From Trissonchulus latispiculum (taxonomy: Eukaryota; Nematoda; Enoplea; Enoplida; Ironidae): a stretch of DNA of 64,000 nucleotides. The stretch is from assembly GCA_030248195.1 (NCBI GenBank), contig JASAND010006991.1, forward strand, positions 1-64,000, written 5' to 3'. Under the pieces are notes generated by a model that was not told the DNA's origin, did not search any database, and was given only the letters and a program-made list of their open reading frames with translations. Of this stretch, positions 36,994 to 49,732 are shown piece after piece. Both the position numbers and the translations under genes were made by a program. The number at the start of each line of letters is the position of its first letter. The stretch's first letter is position 1.

Positions 36994-38794
36994 AATATGA
37001 TTGAGCATACTTTATTTTACTTGTTCGTTATTAAATACGTGTTCTGACGTAAGAGTTACTCTCAATGTGTACTTAAACTTTGCCAGAGTAGTATATCATT
37101 TAGTTACACGGTTTGGGAAAAAGCGGAGTTGCTAATAATTAGCAGAGGCAGCGGGCGGCTTCCGTGTCCTCTCTAGACTAATATCTTAGTTTCGAAGTAG
37201 AAGGATTCTTCGACCCTCGCCACGAGCATTGTATAAACAGTTTGTCTTTAAAATACGTGCACATTAACTATTCCGTTTCTTCTGGTTTATTCTGTCTCTT
37301 TATATGTAGAAAGAAAATAGGAGTGGAAACCTCTTTTTATTTGCAAATCTCTAGTTTATTGGAAAGTGTGTTAGCTATCTCCATTCTAAGAAACGATGTA
37401 TGTATAGATATTGATTAATGTGTCATATTTTGCACTATGATAAGAAAGTGCACAAAATGCAAATCAGTTTAGGGGCCCGTGGCTGTCAAAATGTATATAG
37501 ACGCATGTGTGATAGCATGTATTATACGTTGTGTTTGTTACATGAGATTCGTATTAAAACGAACATAGGTACCTGAGAAAAACTATTAACTCGAGACTAC
37601 ATGCGTTTAGGGACCGTGCAATAAAACAAAACGAAAGGGACCGACAGTCACGACACTCAGTGACTACATACCACTATATGCACGGGCTAGAGTATGTCTG
37701 CAGATGTGTGCATAGTGTTGACGTGATGTACAAATAAATAAAAATATAATTTAAACAGGGATTCCACACTCAGGTTTCATCCGTCGCCACCCAATCGTTT
37801 TCTTGTTTTCAAACTATAGTCACCATGCTAAAATTTTCAATCGTTGTGGCTCCACGGACGAACAATTGTTAATGGAACATGGCCCAATTTTCTTCCGCTT
37901 ACTTATCTTTAAAAGCGTAGTAAAGCCTCCGCATCAGTTGAATAAAACTATCATGACATTTTCGCGGTATATCTCTAAAGTTTAGTGTAATAAATTTTCC
38001 GTACATTCTATTGTATCTCGAAGATAACTTGGGTTAATGTGATGTAGCATTATGAAAAAATTTTCGTTCTTTAAAACGTTAGTACTTTCAGTTTTGTTTA
38101 AGAAAAACTTTCTGCTCCATAGATTCTTTATTGTTAGCCATGAATAACTACATGCATTAAATCCAACCTTGTGGTTTAAGGGCAATTAATTTGCATTATT
38201 GAAACTCCAACAAGAGAGGTGGGTTACTGTAGCTCTCTATCTTGGACTTTGCAATTTCTATAGTCGCAATAGTGTAATTTCTGTTAACACACATAATAGG
38301 GTTGAAGAAGCGAAAGACAAGCCCATTCTTCTGCACTAACTGTACCGAAACAGGTTTTCCCTCGTTTGTCGGAAAATTATCATTTTAGATTGACAGGAGG
38401 ACAGTTTTCTTCTCACCCCTTAATGCTATCTTATACACGCTTTCTAATTGCATTACATTTTTACACAATAGATCAGCATAGTTACAAACAGTACAGTTTA
38501 GATTGGTCTTAAATGAGATGACCGAACTCCGCAGTTTTTATTGCTTTCAATTTGTGCCAAAATTCTGTTGCTTTCATTGCCGCCCGCTACATTATTGAAT
38601 GTCGTTTAGTTGTACACTTGGACTTCCTATCGTATACTCTTAACTTTTTCTAAAGTCGCGAGTTGTCTAGAAAGGCAAGTCTACTCCAGCATAATCCTCA
38701 ATATTTTTTAGATCATTCCAATACCGTTTTGGAATTTCTTCTACTGTGGTGTTTTTTTACTATTTTGTGGTGCGGTTTTACTGTGAGCTGAGCA
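36994..38794. other. Intergenic region between genes D and E
   Basis: The sequence is AT-rich. There is an ATTAAA at 37030 and an AATAAA at 37733, the latter followed by A-rich sequence. No gene, RNA signature or clear repeat was found. Confidence 0.5.
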
Positions 38795-41700
38795 ATGGCA
38801 GAACGAAAAGAGGGGGAAGAGAAGCGGTGAGTTCTATTGTATTTGAAGTATTGTGTACACTTGTACAATGAGTTCTCATAATTATAGATTTAATCTAAGA
38901 TCAGAAGAACGCCGGGAGGCTAATTTTGTAAGGCTACATGAGCCGCCCCACTTCCAGGCATATTGTATAAACTTATGTTGGAGTCGCCTCATTTTAAAGA
39001 TAAACGTACGATTTGCCAACATGACCTCGCACACGTATGCTCACGTTCCTGCTTCCCTCTACCTCATTGTTTGCATTGTTAAACTTCTGTGTACAGATTA
39101 TTACAAACATTTGTTCGCAAATTTTCCTAAATTTGAAATAAAATTAAACTTTGTCAGCCTACGTGGCCCCCTCCCCCCTATCTATCTTGTATAAAGTTCT
39201 GTTCAACTCGTCAGAGTTAAACTTAAAGTTAGCAATTGCGAATAAGGTCTGGCCTATCCGTTCGACAAACGGAACCAAAAATCGGATTAAGTAAACAAAT
39301 TCCCCTCCCAGCATCAATTCGGGGGGGGGGGGAAGCTTAGTTGGTGTTCACTTTAGCTAAACGTAACTAATTTAGCTCAAATTGTGTGTGGTTGTATTTC
39401 AACACATGTCTGATTGATTGGTAGTAAAATTTTAAAATTTAAACAAATTTAAATTTTAAAGTTTTTTAAGGGGAGAACAGGGGGAATCAAACCATTTTTA
39501 GTCCTCAATTTTGCTGAAACATTTTGTACAGGGGTTTTCGGGGTCGTAGAACACGAATGTGAAGTTGGTTTTTCGATTCAGTTTTTTGTTAGTTTAGTAC
39601 AAGCTTACATCTTAAGCTTACTACCTTAGCTTACACTGAGCTAACGCAAAGCTAAATCGAAAAAATGACTTCAGATTCGTGTTCTAGTAGCCCGAGAACC
39701 CTTATATACAATGTTTCAGCAAAATTAACGGCAAAAAATTTTTTTGATTCCCCTTGGTCCCCCCTTAAAAAATTTAAAAATTTAAATTTTTTAAAATTTT
39801 AAAATTTTATTAACAATGAATTAGACATGTGCTGGAATGCATCGAGAGAAAATTTGAGCTACATTAATTAAATTATGAAAGATTTATAGGATTGGTGGCA
39901 GATACTTCACTTGAGAATTTGGGGGGGGGGATTCTTTACTTGATCCCAAAAATATAGTACATCTGCGAGCTATAAAGCTGTAATTTGGCATAGAACAAAA
40001 CCCTGTAGAAGTCAACAATTCTGCAAAATGACAACAAATTCTGTCCTTTCGAAAAATTTCTATGTCAACTTGAATCTTCAAAAAAATGCCGAAATAACCA
40101 TTTTCAGTCTGTCCGAACCTCCGTAGAGGCGTACTGTAGCCATAGAAGTCACAAACGTTCAGTGGTCGAGAGGTTTGATGTGGCTGTTTTCGACCTATCT
40201 AAGTTCGACTATCTCAAAAAATTTAATTTCAAAATTTTTGTTTTTTTCCATTTCTCTGGTACTGCTCATGAAAAATGTGGTTTCGGCATTCATTTGAAAA
40301 TTAAACTTGATAAAAATATTTTCACGATCCACAATATCTTCCTGTTTTGGAGAAAAATTTTTCAGGAGCCACAATTTCTTCCAGTTTGGCATAAACTAGA
40401 ACTCCTATACGCCCTCCGTCTATGCCTAGTTATAGCTTCACATCTCTCACAAGTAATACAATTTTCCTTTCTTTAGGCAAACATTTTTTACAATTTTTGT
40501 CGAAACTACAACATTGAAGAATTATTTTCTTAGATGCAGATAAGTTATATACATCTACTATTTTTCAGCGGGGGGGGGGGAATAATCAAATAATATTGCC
40601 AGCTTTGTAGCTTAAGTCTGACAGTTAGTAGAAACTTTAAATTAATTCTGTTGTAGATACGAGAAATCGGACGTTCCACACATAAATGTGATAACTAAAT
40701 AATTTCTTAATTGATTGATAGTCTTAATAGATCTACAGTATTTTCTTTAAAACTATAAAATCATGAATATTTTATTTTTTAGTAAGACTCCGTCTAAGCA
40801 CAATCGTGGTGTACTGAAAACGAGTTCATCTGACAACGCTGATGACGTTCCTGATACATTACGTCAACGCAGTGGGGAACCTAAAATAAGAGGTTTGTTT
40901 CCTTTGCTCTTTTCTGTTCTTTACTTTTAGTCTTTACAGTTTCTTTTGCATAATTTACTGTAATTACGTGCATTAAACCGGATCTAAAGTTATAAACACG
41001 TACCACTACGATGCTACAATTAAGAGTCGATTTGGACGGACCCGATTCGATCCATCCGTGAGTCACAACCATCCGATATTGTCTGATCATAACGCTAATA
41101 TTCAATCCCATGCATTTAAATTGCTATATTTTATTTTGTGTATCTTATCCTATGCGAACGCACTCATGATTGGTCGAAATTTCACTGACCCTTGTGGAAG
41201 CAAATTTAGGTACCCCTTGTGAGAGCAATTTTTCTTAAGTGTACTTTTGAAAGCAATTTTTAAGCGTTTTAACGAAAACAGTGATTTTTTACTGCGTCCA
41301 TTTTCCTGAAAATCTTGTGAGAGAAAAAAATATGCACCGGGGCAGTTCTAATCTTTCCTGAAAACAAGATTTTGATTGCGATAAAAATTTGCTGATAAAA
41401 ATAAAAGTTTTTAATTTTCCGTTAATGAAATCCAACATTCCCCAATTCTCAAAACTTTCGAATTCACGAGTTCGTGTGGATTCTAAAAAGATATACACTG
41501 CTAGAGTATAACAGAGTGCATTAAACTTTTTAGAAAACGTCGCCTGCAACGTGTCGGAAGACGACGATTAGTCATTCCTAGTAGTAGCAGTAGTGAGAGC
41601 GATGCAGCGAAACATTGTGTGCCAGGACCTTCTTCAGGCGGGGCCACTGGAGGGAAAACGAACGCGGTTCAGGGTCACCGGTTAGTATAATGCATGCAAG

Positions 41701-44700
41701 AACAAATGTTTTTACAAATAAAATTTTTTGTAATATTTATTTACATAGACACCGTTACCACGTTGAACTGCTAAGCACACTCACGACGAGGAAGAGCGGC
41801 GAAATTTTTGGACCGTCCGTCGCGGGAGGGGGGGTGCCCCCCCGCCTTTGCTTCCCCTCACCGATGCGGACTGACTCATTTCCATTTTTCCTTAAACTGA
41901 TAAGCTCCCTCTATGACATTCCAAAACGAAGCCTTTCCTATCGGGAAATTTTGTAGACTGCGTGGAAAAACAAAACTTTACAAGCAGTTTACAGTATTGA
42001 CTTATGTAATTCTTCTAGGAAGAAAGTCGAGGTTCCCGCTAACTACAGAAAGTCGAAACAAGTTTCCACCTATAAACCAGGTGCACAGTCTGCGGACGAT
42101 GCTATGCTTGCAGAGAACCCGCGGTAACGTGTTAACTCGATAATTTTACGTACCTCGTAACTCTTACTACTATGTTTTGTTGTACGTTTCTACTTCTATA
42201 TTTAGCCAACTACAGACCGGCGCACCTTTTCTCTTCGGTGTGAAATTTTGGTTTTTGGATTTTTTCAATCAAAAAACAACATGTACTTTAGTTTGCAACC
42301 CTAGGAACAGGAACCCTGCTCCATAGTCCAACATCTATACAGCGATTCCGTACTGCAAGCAACAATCAGTTCTCTACAGTCTCTTTATAACTGTCTAAGG
42401 TGTATACAACATTTGTTACAGCGTTTCCCAGGGCGATCTAGAAACAGAACGAGCTGCTTCAAGAGATGGGCTCCATGGCGACACACTGGACACACCAGAT
42501 ATGTAAGATTTAAAAATATTTTTTGTATACATGTGTTTACAGTTCGCTGCACATAAACAGGTGTATTCGATGTCAAATACTCGTACTAAAGGGAGAAACG
42601 AATTATGCCTCATACTAGATACTACTCTACTCTATTGCGTACTGTTGTCTACCCTTTTTTACAGCACGCGCAGTGCTAGTGATACAGCGCTGACTTCAGC
42701 TGTCATTAGTGCCGCAATGATCACAGAGGCTATGAATCCGACTTCCACTTCATTTCTAATCCCATGGTAAGGTCTTGTTGTTTCGAATCGATATTCCCTT
42801 GTTATCATCACACTGTACTCTTGCAATCATATGGATGAACCCACAAGCAGAAAAAGTCCTTTCTATCAGTCTTGTTCGCGCGCAAAAAGAACACATTAAA
42901 GTTACACTTTTCCACTGTAGAAATAGATATAAAATGCCCCCCCGCGCTTGATTTAGCCGGTTCCGATGCTTTATACTAGCAAAATCTACTCCGTTATCTG
43001 TTTTTATTCCTTTCAGTGTCAACTCACCAGCGACTGGAGACTCACGCGGTCAAATCTCTCATGTGGCATCACTCGGAAACCCCCCCGTCAACTGCTCAAG
43101 TGACATCTGCTGAAGGTCTCTCTGCAGCTGACAATGCAATGCGGGACAGCAGCGATGTAGAATTAGTCTATGTGTAAGTACAGTAGAGTGTCTTAGGTAA
43201 TGTCTTTTCCCGTGATAGGTTGAACTGTTTGTTGTTTTGTATGGCTCTATAGTTAAATGTTTTTATAATCTCTAGTTATTACCATACATTAACACGGGGT
43301 CCGATTCTGGGGGGGGGTGTACCCCGACCTCGGCGAGGGGTCTACCCCTGAAAAAGTCAAAAATTTTAAGGGGGTCTGCCCCGAAATTAGCAAAAAATGC
43401 AAATTTTTAACGTTTTTGACCAAAAATAAGTAAAAAATGACAATTTTTAGCGATTTTTAAGAAATTTTTTGAAAAAATCGCTAAAATTTGCTAAAAAATT
43501 ACCTATTTTTGGTAAAAATCGCTGAGGGGTCTACCCTTTTTTCCTTTTTGGACGAGAGGGTCTGCCCTTTTTTCCTTTTCGCTGAGGGGGTCTACCCGTT
43601 TTTTGTCGTTCGGGTGGGGGGGGGGGCCCGGCACCCCCCCCCCATTCCCCCCCACGTTATCCTATGGTTACTACTATCTGTGTCATAGAACATTGGCTTT
43701 TACTAAAGACTCAAACTGCTGAAAACATATAGTGCCTCCCAGCCAAAGAAATAGAGGGAGAAGCTTCAAGCTGTTAATGTCTATATTCATCCAGTGTAAT
43801 AGATATCCTCCAGTAAATTAAATTTAGTGAACTCTGCAGTTAAGATTTTAGGAAAGCCATGTCTTTGAATATGGCCCACGCTTTGCGTCGTACACTACAA
43901 ACGAAAATGGATGACTATATGATAAAACCTCTAAGCGTTGATTCAATCACCCCCAGGCTTTCATCCACTGATAGGTACTTCATGATTTATTTTTATATAA
44001 TTCTCCAACTGGTAGTTTTTATTTGTCCTATTGTGCAAGGGAGTGAAATTTTGTATTTAGATATGAAGAGGGGGACGTACAGGGGGAAGAGGGAGCATCC
44101 GGGGATGGTTACTGTACGGATGATGCGTTGCGACTTTTTGATATAGATGCCGCCTTGAAGCTTCAGTATGAAGCAAGGGAGTACGTGAAAAATGGTTTGC
44201 TTTGTCTAATTTTGATTGCCCACGTGTGCGACAAAGCATTTTACTGTAGAAATTCCCTCTCATTCTAAACGGAGACGTTTTCGTTTTATTGTGGTGAAAC
44301 AGCATTTTGAACCAGGCTATTTGTCTGCATAGACCTGTTTTTTGGGTGCTCAGTGCTTTTATATATGTGCATTGTAGACGCCAGGCTCTGGCACGCGCTT
44401 CCCAGCAGCGGCGTACAGACGCAGCAGAAAAGAAGAAGAACCAGATTGTGGATTTAACTGGTGGTGATGTCCAAGCTGCTTTGACAGTAGGAAGGCAAAG
44501 GGGCGAGAGGGAGGAAAAACAGAGTGGACAGGTTGTAGATCTAACTGCTAGAGCCTCCAGCCTCGGGTATCTACTTAGCTTTTAGTTAGAATCAGCTTTG
44601 TTGCTATATAATCTATCACTCACAATTATCCCCACTTCAGTGCTGCTTATGATGGATACTGTTTAATTGAAACACAGCCTGGTTTTCTATTGATCTTTAG

Positions 44701-47700
44701 TCAAATTGTTTCGTAATATTGTTTTGTATTGCTTTCAATTGCAAAATTAGAATTATTTCACTGTGAACACGTCTTTGTTTTAGAGAGAAGACGCCCGCGC
44801 AAGATATTGCAGCGAGGATCAGTCACGCCGATGCCATGTTAGCGCGAAGACTGCAGGCCGCAGAGTAACTTTATTTAGAGTTTTAGTGTGTTGTAAGAAG
44901 TTCATATACAAAATCGGATAGAAACGTCTTTTGTTGCCAAACGCAGGCACCATGGGTGAAACCAATTTGAATCTTGCACTGTTACGTACAGGTACTTAAT
45001 ATGGCGGGGACAGCTTATTGAGTTAATATGGCGAGGGTAGCTTATGGCGGGGGCAGCTTATTGGTTTTGGTTAGAAAGACCATTCTGTATTTTCTCGGTT
45101 TAGGATACGGGAGTCTTCAATTGGCAGGAGACGAAAAGACCTAAATAGGTTAACTGACGCCCAGGTCTTGGCCACTATGGGGTACGTAAAATTTGTTATT
45201 GTTTACAATTTTAAACTTAAACAAAAATAAACAATCTAGCATGCGTCTGGAGTGAGATACGGGAGGGGGCAGATTGTCAATTAATTTAATGTCTTCTATG
45301 TTAAATCATTCGTTGTTGTTCTTTTAGTTATAATAATGCAAGCTACCAAGGAGAGGGCAGTATCAATGCTTCAAGTCAGGCCTTCGACAAGACATGGTCA
45401 GGTCGCCAAGTTAGTTTGGATGAGGAAGGCAGATTGATTTCCCGGTCTCCGACCGACGAAGCGGAAGTGGAGACGTATGGAACAGAGGGGCAAGGAAAAC
45501 ATCCTCTACGTGGACGGTTGGCTTGGAGCAAGTTTCAGTATTTTGTTTTTTCTCTCGCTTCGAACAGTGACTTCTATACCGCAACTAATGATTTCTAGAT
45601 TTACAGTTATGCCCCTCTAGTGCTTTCACATACGAGCGGAAAATTTGTTTTAAGCTTGACATAATTAATGAGAGTTTAGCATCTTGTTTAGGTACAAGAA
45701 GAAGCAGTCTGGCAGAGGCTCGAGTGGAATTCCGACAGCTGAACCAATACGGTCAGTTGTTGAGCAATTGTTTATTTAAAAAACGTGTGTACTTTGAGAA
45801 ATAAAGAGTGCATTTAAGTCTAAGCCAGAGTGCGTGCAGTAATGTATACCGACAAGCGTGATGCTACACAATTTACCGTTCCATTTTTTTGCATTTAGGA
45901 GAGATCCGGCAACTCCTCCTCGTCCGAGAGAGGAGAGAAAGGCTGCAACGTAAGTGGAAAATCCCAAGTTTACTATACTTAACTATGTATCAGTTCTCAC
46001 GTGATCCTTAGATTCATCTTGAACTAAGAAGTGCTTAGCTTAGGTCTTGTCAAACAGACACCAGAAAACAACAGTTTAAAGTATGAAATTTTGTTTCAGC
46101 GCAGCACAATCTAGGATATCCGCTTGCGTTGCACAGGACGTTGCTGGAGCGCTCCGAGAACGAAAAAGAGAGGCCGGGAGAGTAGTATCTTCGTAAGTGA
46201 AATCTTATCTCTTATCTCTCTGCTTTTTTGAGTACCACTGCTGCACATTTATATCACAAAATTTCTAGGTCTTCTGAAATCAAGCGAGTTCGCAGAATCA
46301 CTGCCCTAATTCGTATTACAATCAAAATTTCGTTTTGCAGGATCTTACAGACCTGGTCCTGCTTCCTTTTGGGAAATTTGCGTTTTTTTTAAATTATCTG
46401 CAATGGGTGCGAAATGGAGATCATTCCTGTCGAGATGAACAACCTTCGTAGTATAATAAACTTTAAAACCTTGAAATTTTCAAAACATGCAACTGTATAA
46501 ACTGAGTCATATTTCGTGCAAAACTTTTGACTAGAAAAATGTACAGTAACAACACATTATGAAAGCAAAATTTCGTATAGAATGAAAATTCGGTGAAAAC
46601 TAAAATCTTAAGATTTTCCGCGTATAAAAGTAGGAATTCCACTAATCTGCAACTTTGCAATCTTGACTTCGTAAGCACTCTAAAAATATATCTAAGGATT
46701 ATTCGCAAGCTTAATGTCTTGTTAATGGTTAATGTTTTTAGAGACATCGTTTGATTCTACTATAATTTATGAAATTTCCGTATATTTCAGCACGGACACA
46801 GAAGAGGCAGGCGATAACGAGTCTACGGCGGCGCCCCCAGAGTCATCCAACAGTGTGCTACGCAGGCGAGGACTCCCCTCCCCCTGGTATAATTTACTTT
46901 ACTTTTATAGAATGTTTTCGTATTCTAGTTTTCTGTGACTGAACATTACTAAGCAGGCCATCACCCCAAAGACATAGTCTGAATTTTTCGATAATTCATC
47001 TATATTACTGTCATTTATGTTACCAAATTTCTACGTGCTCCGAATATTAATCGCTTCCGCAAATTTGCCTTATAGCAACTACGGCTGGTTCAAATCCTAT
47101 TTAAACTATACTTAACCCCCAGCAATGAATATCTTTTACAATGCTGAGGGACTGGTGGTATCACAAAACACGAAAGTCCCGGTGTTGCCTATATCAACTG
47201 TTGGCGATTATTTGCAAGGTAAAGGTGGTGCAAATAGTTGATGTTTGTACACACATTGTTTGGTCCTTCTGTAGTTTGTAGAATTTGTGTATATTTTAGT
47301 ACTGACACAGAAGGCGCGGGCGATGACGAGGCTCCTCAACCGCGCGCAGAGCCATCCAACAGTGTGCTACGTCACCGAGCTGTGCCGCCTCGACGGTATA
47401 GCTTAATGTTCTTTTTATGCACTGTTTTCTTTTTCTACTCTACCATGTCTGAATATTGCAAAACGACCTTCACACATGGCATACTCGTAATTTTTCGACA
47501 ATTCATCTGTATCATTGTACGTTCAGGACTCATCCGTACAAGCCTAGACGTGGCAATGGAGACAGTGACCAGGTCGTGCCGCTCGCCTCTGAATTCCCAC
47601 GGCGCACTCTGCGTGTACTTCCACCTAAGTAAGTTGGACAATTATACGAATAGAAACCTATACTTTAAGATTTTGACTATCACTAATAGGTCTAATCTAA

Positions 47701-49466
47701 AACTGAAGGAATAGAAATTAATACACACCGCATTCGTCTGTTTACATGTTAATTAATTCATAGCGTCAATTTTTCATTGTAGTGCAGTTTTCCTTTAGTG
47801 GTATCACTTTACTGTTCTGTTCAGTTGTCTCCATTGTTTTTTATAGGGAAGAGAAACGATGGCCTTCTAGCTTTGCAACCGCAAAACAAAGGCGTGATTA
47901 TGTGATTGGTATCCGAGGGAAACCTCCGAGACCTAGGAAAGCAGCCAGAGTTTTGGATTTCTTTGACCGATCTGCTAAGGAAAGCCGTAGCGCTTTCAGT
48001 CACGACGAAGAGGAGGACCACAGACGCAGAAAGAGACGGCAACGCAAGTAATACTAAGATTAAGATTTTCTAGGTGTATTCATACTACGCCTTTTCTCTT
48101 TTGCTCTGTTTGTGGTAACAACTTAAATTTAGAATCATGTAGAGTAAATGATATTCTCCACCCCCACGATAGTGTGACAGTCATACATTTACTTCTTATC
48201 TCTTTCAGAAAGTCCAGAAGAACTCGTCATAAGAAAAAGGGCGCGCAGACTTACAACCAACTGGAAATGGAATATACCTACCGCTCAGATGCCAGCGACT
48301 TGGAGTACGTAAATTGTCAAAATATTTTGTAAAACAATAAATATGTTTGCACGTGAGCATTTTTTAACAAAAAATAACCTTGTAATTTCACTTTAACATT
48401 CAGATTTATACATAAATATTTTGTAATAGCCGTAGATTGTGTTTGCAACAGTAAGAAATTTTTTTCCATCTTTTTGTTTTCACCCTCTTTCATATTTTAG
48501 CCCCACGGAGTACGACTCTGAACTGGAAGAAGATTTTTTTCGACGACACGCAGCTAAAGGACCGTCGTAGATTGGCCCCACGCCACAGTGATTCAGATTC
48601 TGATGGCGGCGGAGTGAATCCAAACTCAGTGTACGTTTAAAAATACCTAATTCTACTCTGTTTGATTTTGTGTGAATCTTACTGCGAAACATAACTGCAC
48701 AACATCAGAAACAAAAATGGCGAAAATGGCGGGTCTCGCCATAAAATTTTGACGCACAAATTAAACAGACACACACGGCAAACATACACACATACACACT
48801 AATGGCGTAAATGGCAAGCCTTGTAGGGGGGAATCTAAACATTTCCTTTTATGCTAATTAGTTTTCACAATTCACATTTCCAAAGCCTTGTAGCAGTGGA
48901 AAAATAGACATTTCCTTTATGCTAATTACTTTCCCTTTTTCACATTTCCAACTGAAGACCTGACAAAATTGTCACTGCGTATTCTCCCTTATAGTATGCA
49001 AATTAGCTACAGTGTGGAGGGCTGCACGGGTTATACTTTTTATATGCGCCATATCGTGTATGCATGTGTGTAAAATTAAGCTCAGCTCAAGAAGCGAAAA
49101 ACAGGTAGCTATCTGTCTCAGTAGTTGAAAGAAAGTCTCAATAAATGAAATTTCGTACGCTACATACATTCCACGCAACAGTCAAAGTCCTTAATTTTCT
49201 AATCTCAGCTGAAAACTGCGAACAAACTAAGTCTTCCCCGTAAGCGTCACCTGCCAAATTTCACAATCCAAAATAGTTTAAGGCCCCCCTTCCACGTCCT
49301 CTGCTTTAAAGCTCGGGGAAGTGCTCTTTCCACCTTCTGCATTGTTCTATAGATTGAAAAGAAAACCCTATAGGACGACGTGAATGTATAGATCCAGTAT
49401 ACTTTTTTGTGTTCATTTAGAATTGTTTCTGTCTTTGCCTATTTTAGTGCGCCCAACGCCTGCTGA
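38795..49466 (+). CDS. Gene E: ~25-exon disordered, probably nuclear protein with phase-2 exon modules
   Basis: I recognise no family. Exons: 38795-38826, 38888-38927, about 40783-40892, 41534-41680, 41749-41814, 42019-42123, 42422-42502, 42665-42766, 43017-43173, 43852-43974, 44061-44180, 44378-44566, 44784-44864, 45104-45181, 45328-45531, 45692-45751, 45899-45949, 46100-46192, 46791-46886, 47300-47395, 47527-47628, 47847-48047, 48209-48304, 48501-48630 and 49448-49466 (stop TGA). From exon 4 on, every intron is phase 2 and nearly every exon is a multiple of three. The protein is Arg/Lys/Glu/Ser-rich with basic clusters typical of nuclear localisation signals (KRRLQRVGRRR, HRRRKRRQRK, KSRRTRHKKK). 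Exon 44378-44566 has two SUMO-interaction-like motifs (QIVDLTGG, QVVDLT). Exons 46791 and 47300 are duplicates. Exons 43017 (7-C run) and 48501 (7-T run) are each off by one base. The junctions of exons 2-4 are not settled. AATAAA lies at 49727. Confidence 0.65.
39373..39861. mobile_element. Foldback (long inverted repeat) element in gene E intron
   Basis: The left arm (about 39373-39605) and right arm (about 39650-39861) are imperfect reverse complements. Matching parts include TAGCTCAAATT with AATTTGAGCTA at the outer ends, TTTTGCTGAAACATT with AATGTTTCAGCAAAAT, and ACACGAAT with ATTCGTGT. The sequence at the centre is short and the arms are AT-rich, so a transcript could form a long hairpin. 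It carries no ORF. Confidence 0.75.
43290..43660. repeat. GGGGTCTACCC-type repeats and G/C-run hairpin in gene E intron
   Basis: Degenerate units around GGGGTCTACCC or GGGGTCTGCCC occur at about 43335, 43372, 43525, 43558 and 43586, with A/T-rich spacers. The block ends with a 12-G run (43614 onward), CCCGGCA, and two C runs, which can pair as a G/C hairpin or form a G-quadruplex. No coding signal. Confidence 0.7.
48696..49447. other. Last intron of gene E with local duplication
   Basis: Two similar stretches at about 48820-48890 and 48892-48950 share GCCTTGTAG, ACATTTCCTTTTATGCTAATTA and TTTCACATTTCC. A CA-rich patch lies at 48764-48800. No exon was found. Confidence 0.5.
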
Positions 49467-49726
49467 TGCCTACTGTCCAAGGAGACGGCTGAGCGGCTGA
49501 AAAGGCAGTCCTGCAGCGTATACTTTAAGAAGACGGAAAATATATGCACCTCGACAAACTTTTTTTCTATTCATTGTGTGTGACCGTTCCGAAATAACGA
49601 ACTTTATTAATATCTGTTACTGTTTTTGTCACAAGCGACTGATTCTGTCTACGAACTTTTACTTTAAACTGAGTCTACTTGCTGTGTTAACTTGTTTTGC
49701 AGTGGACGAAATGTACTATTTGGAAA

Positions 49727-49732
49727 TAAATA
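49727..49732 (+). promoter_or_regulatory. Putative polyadenylation signal of gene E
   Basis: AATAAA lies 261 bp after the TGA of gene E and is followed by a GT-rich stretch (AATGTGGAGTGTGAC), the usual arrangement for 3' end formation. Confidence 0.55.

Noticed and set aside
37442..37625. Possible third TTA/GGG MITE around 37.4-37.6 kb
   Set aside because: Two TTAGGG-like starts are present but no matching inverted end could be found.
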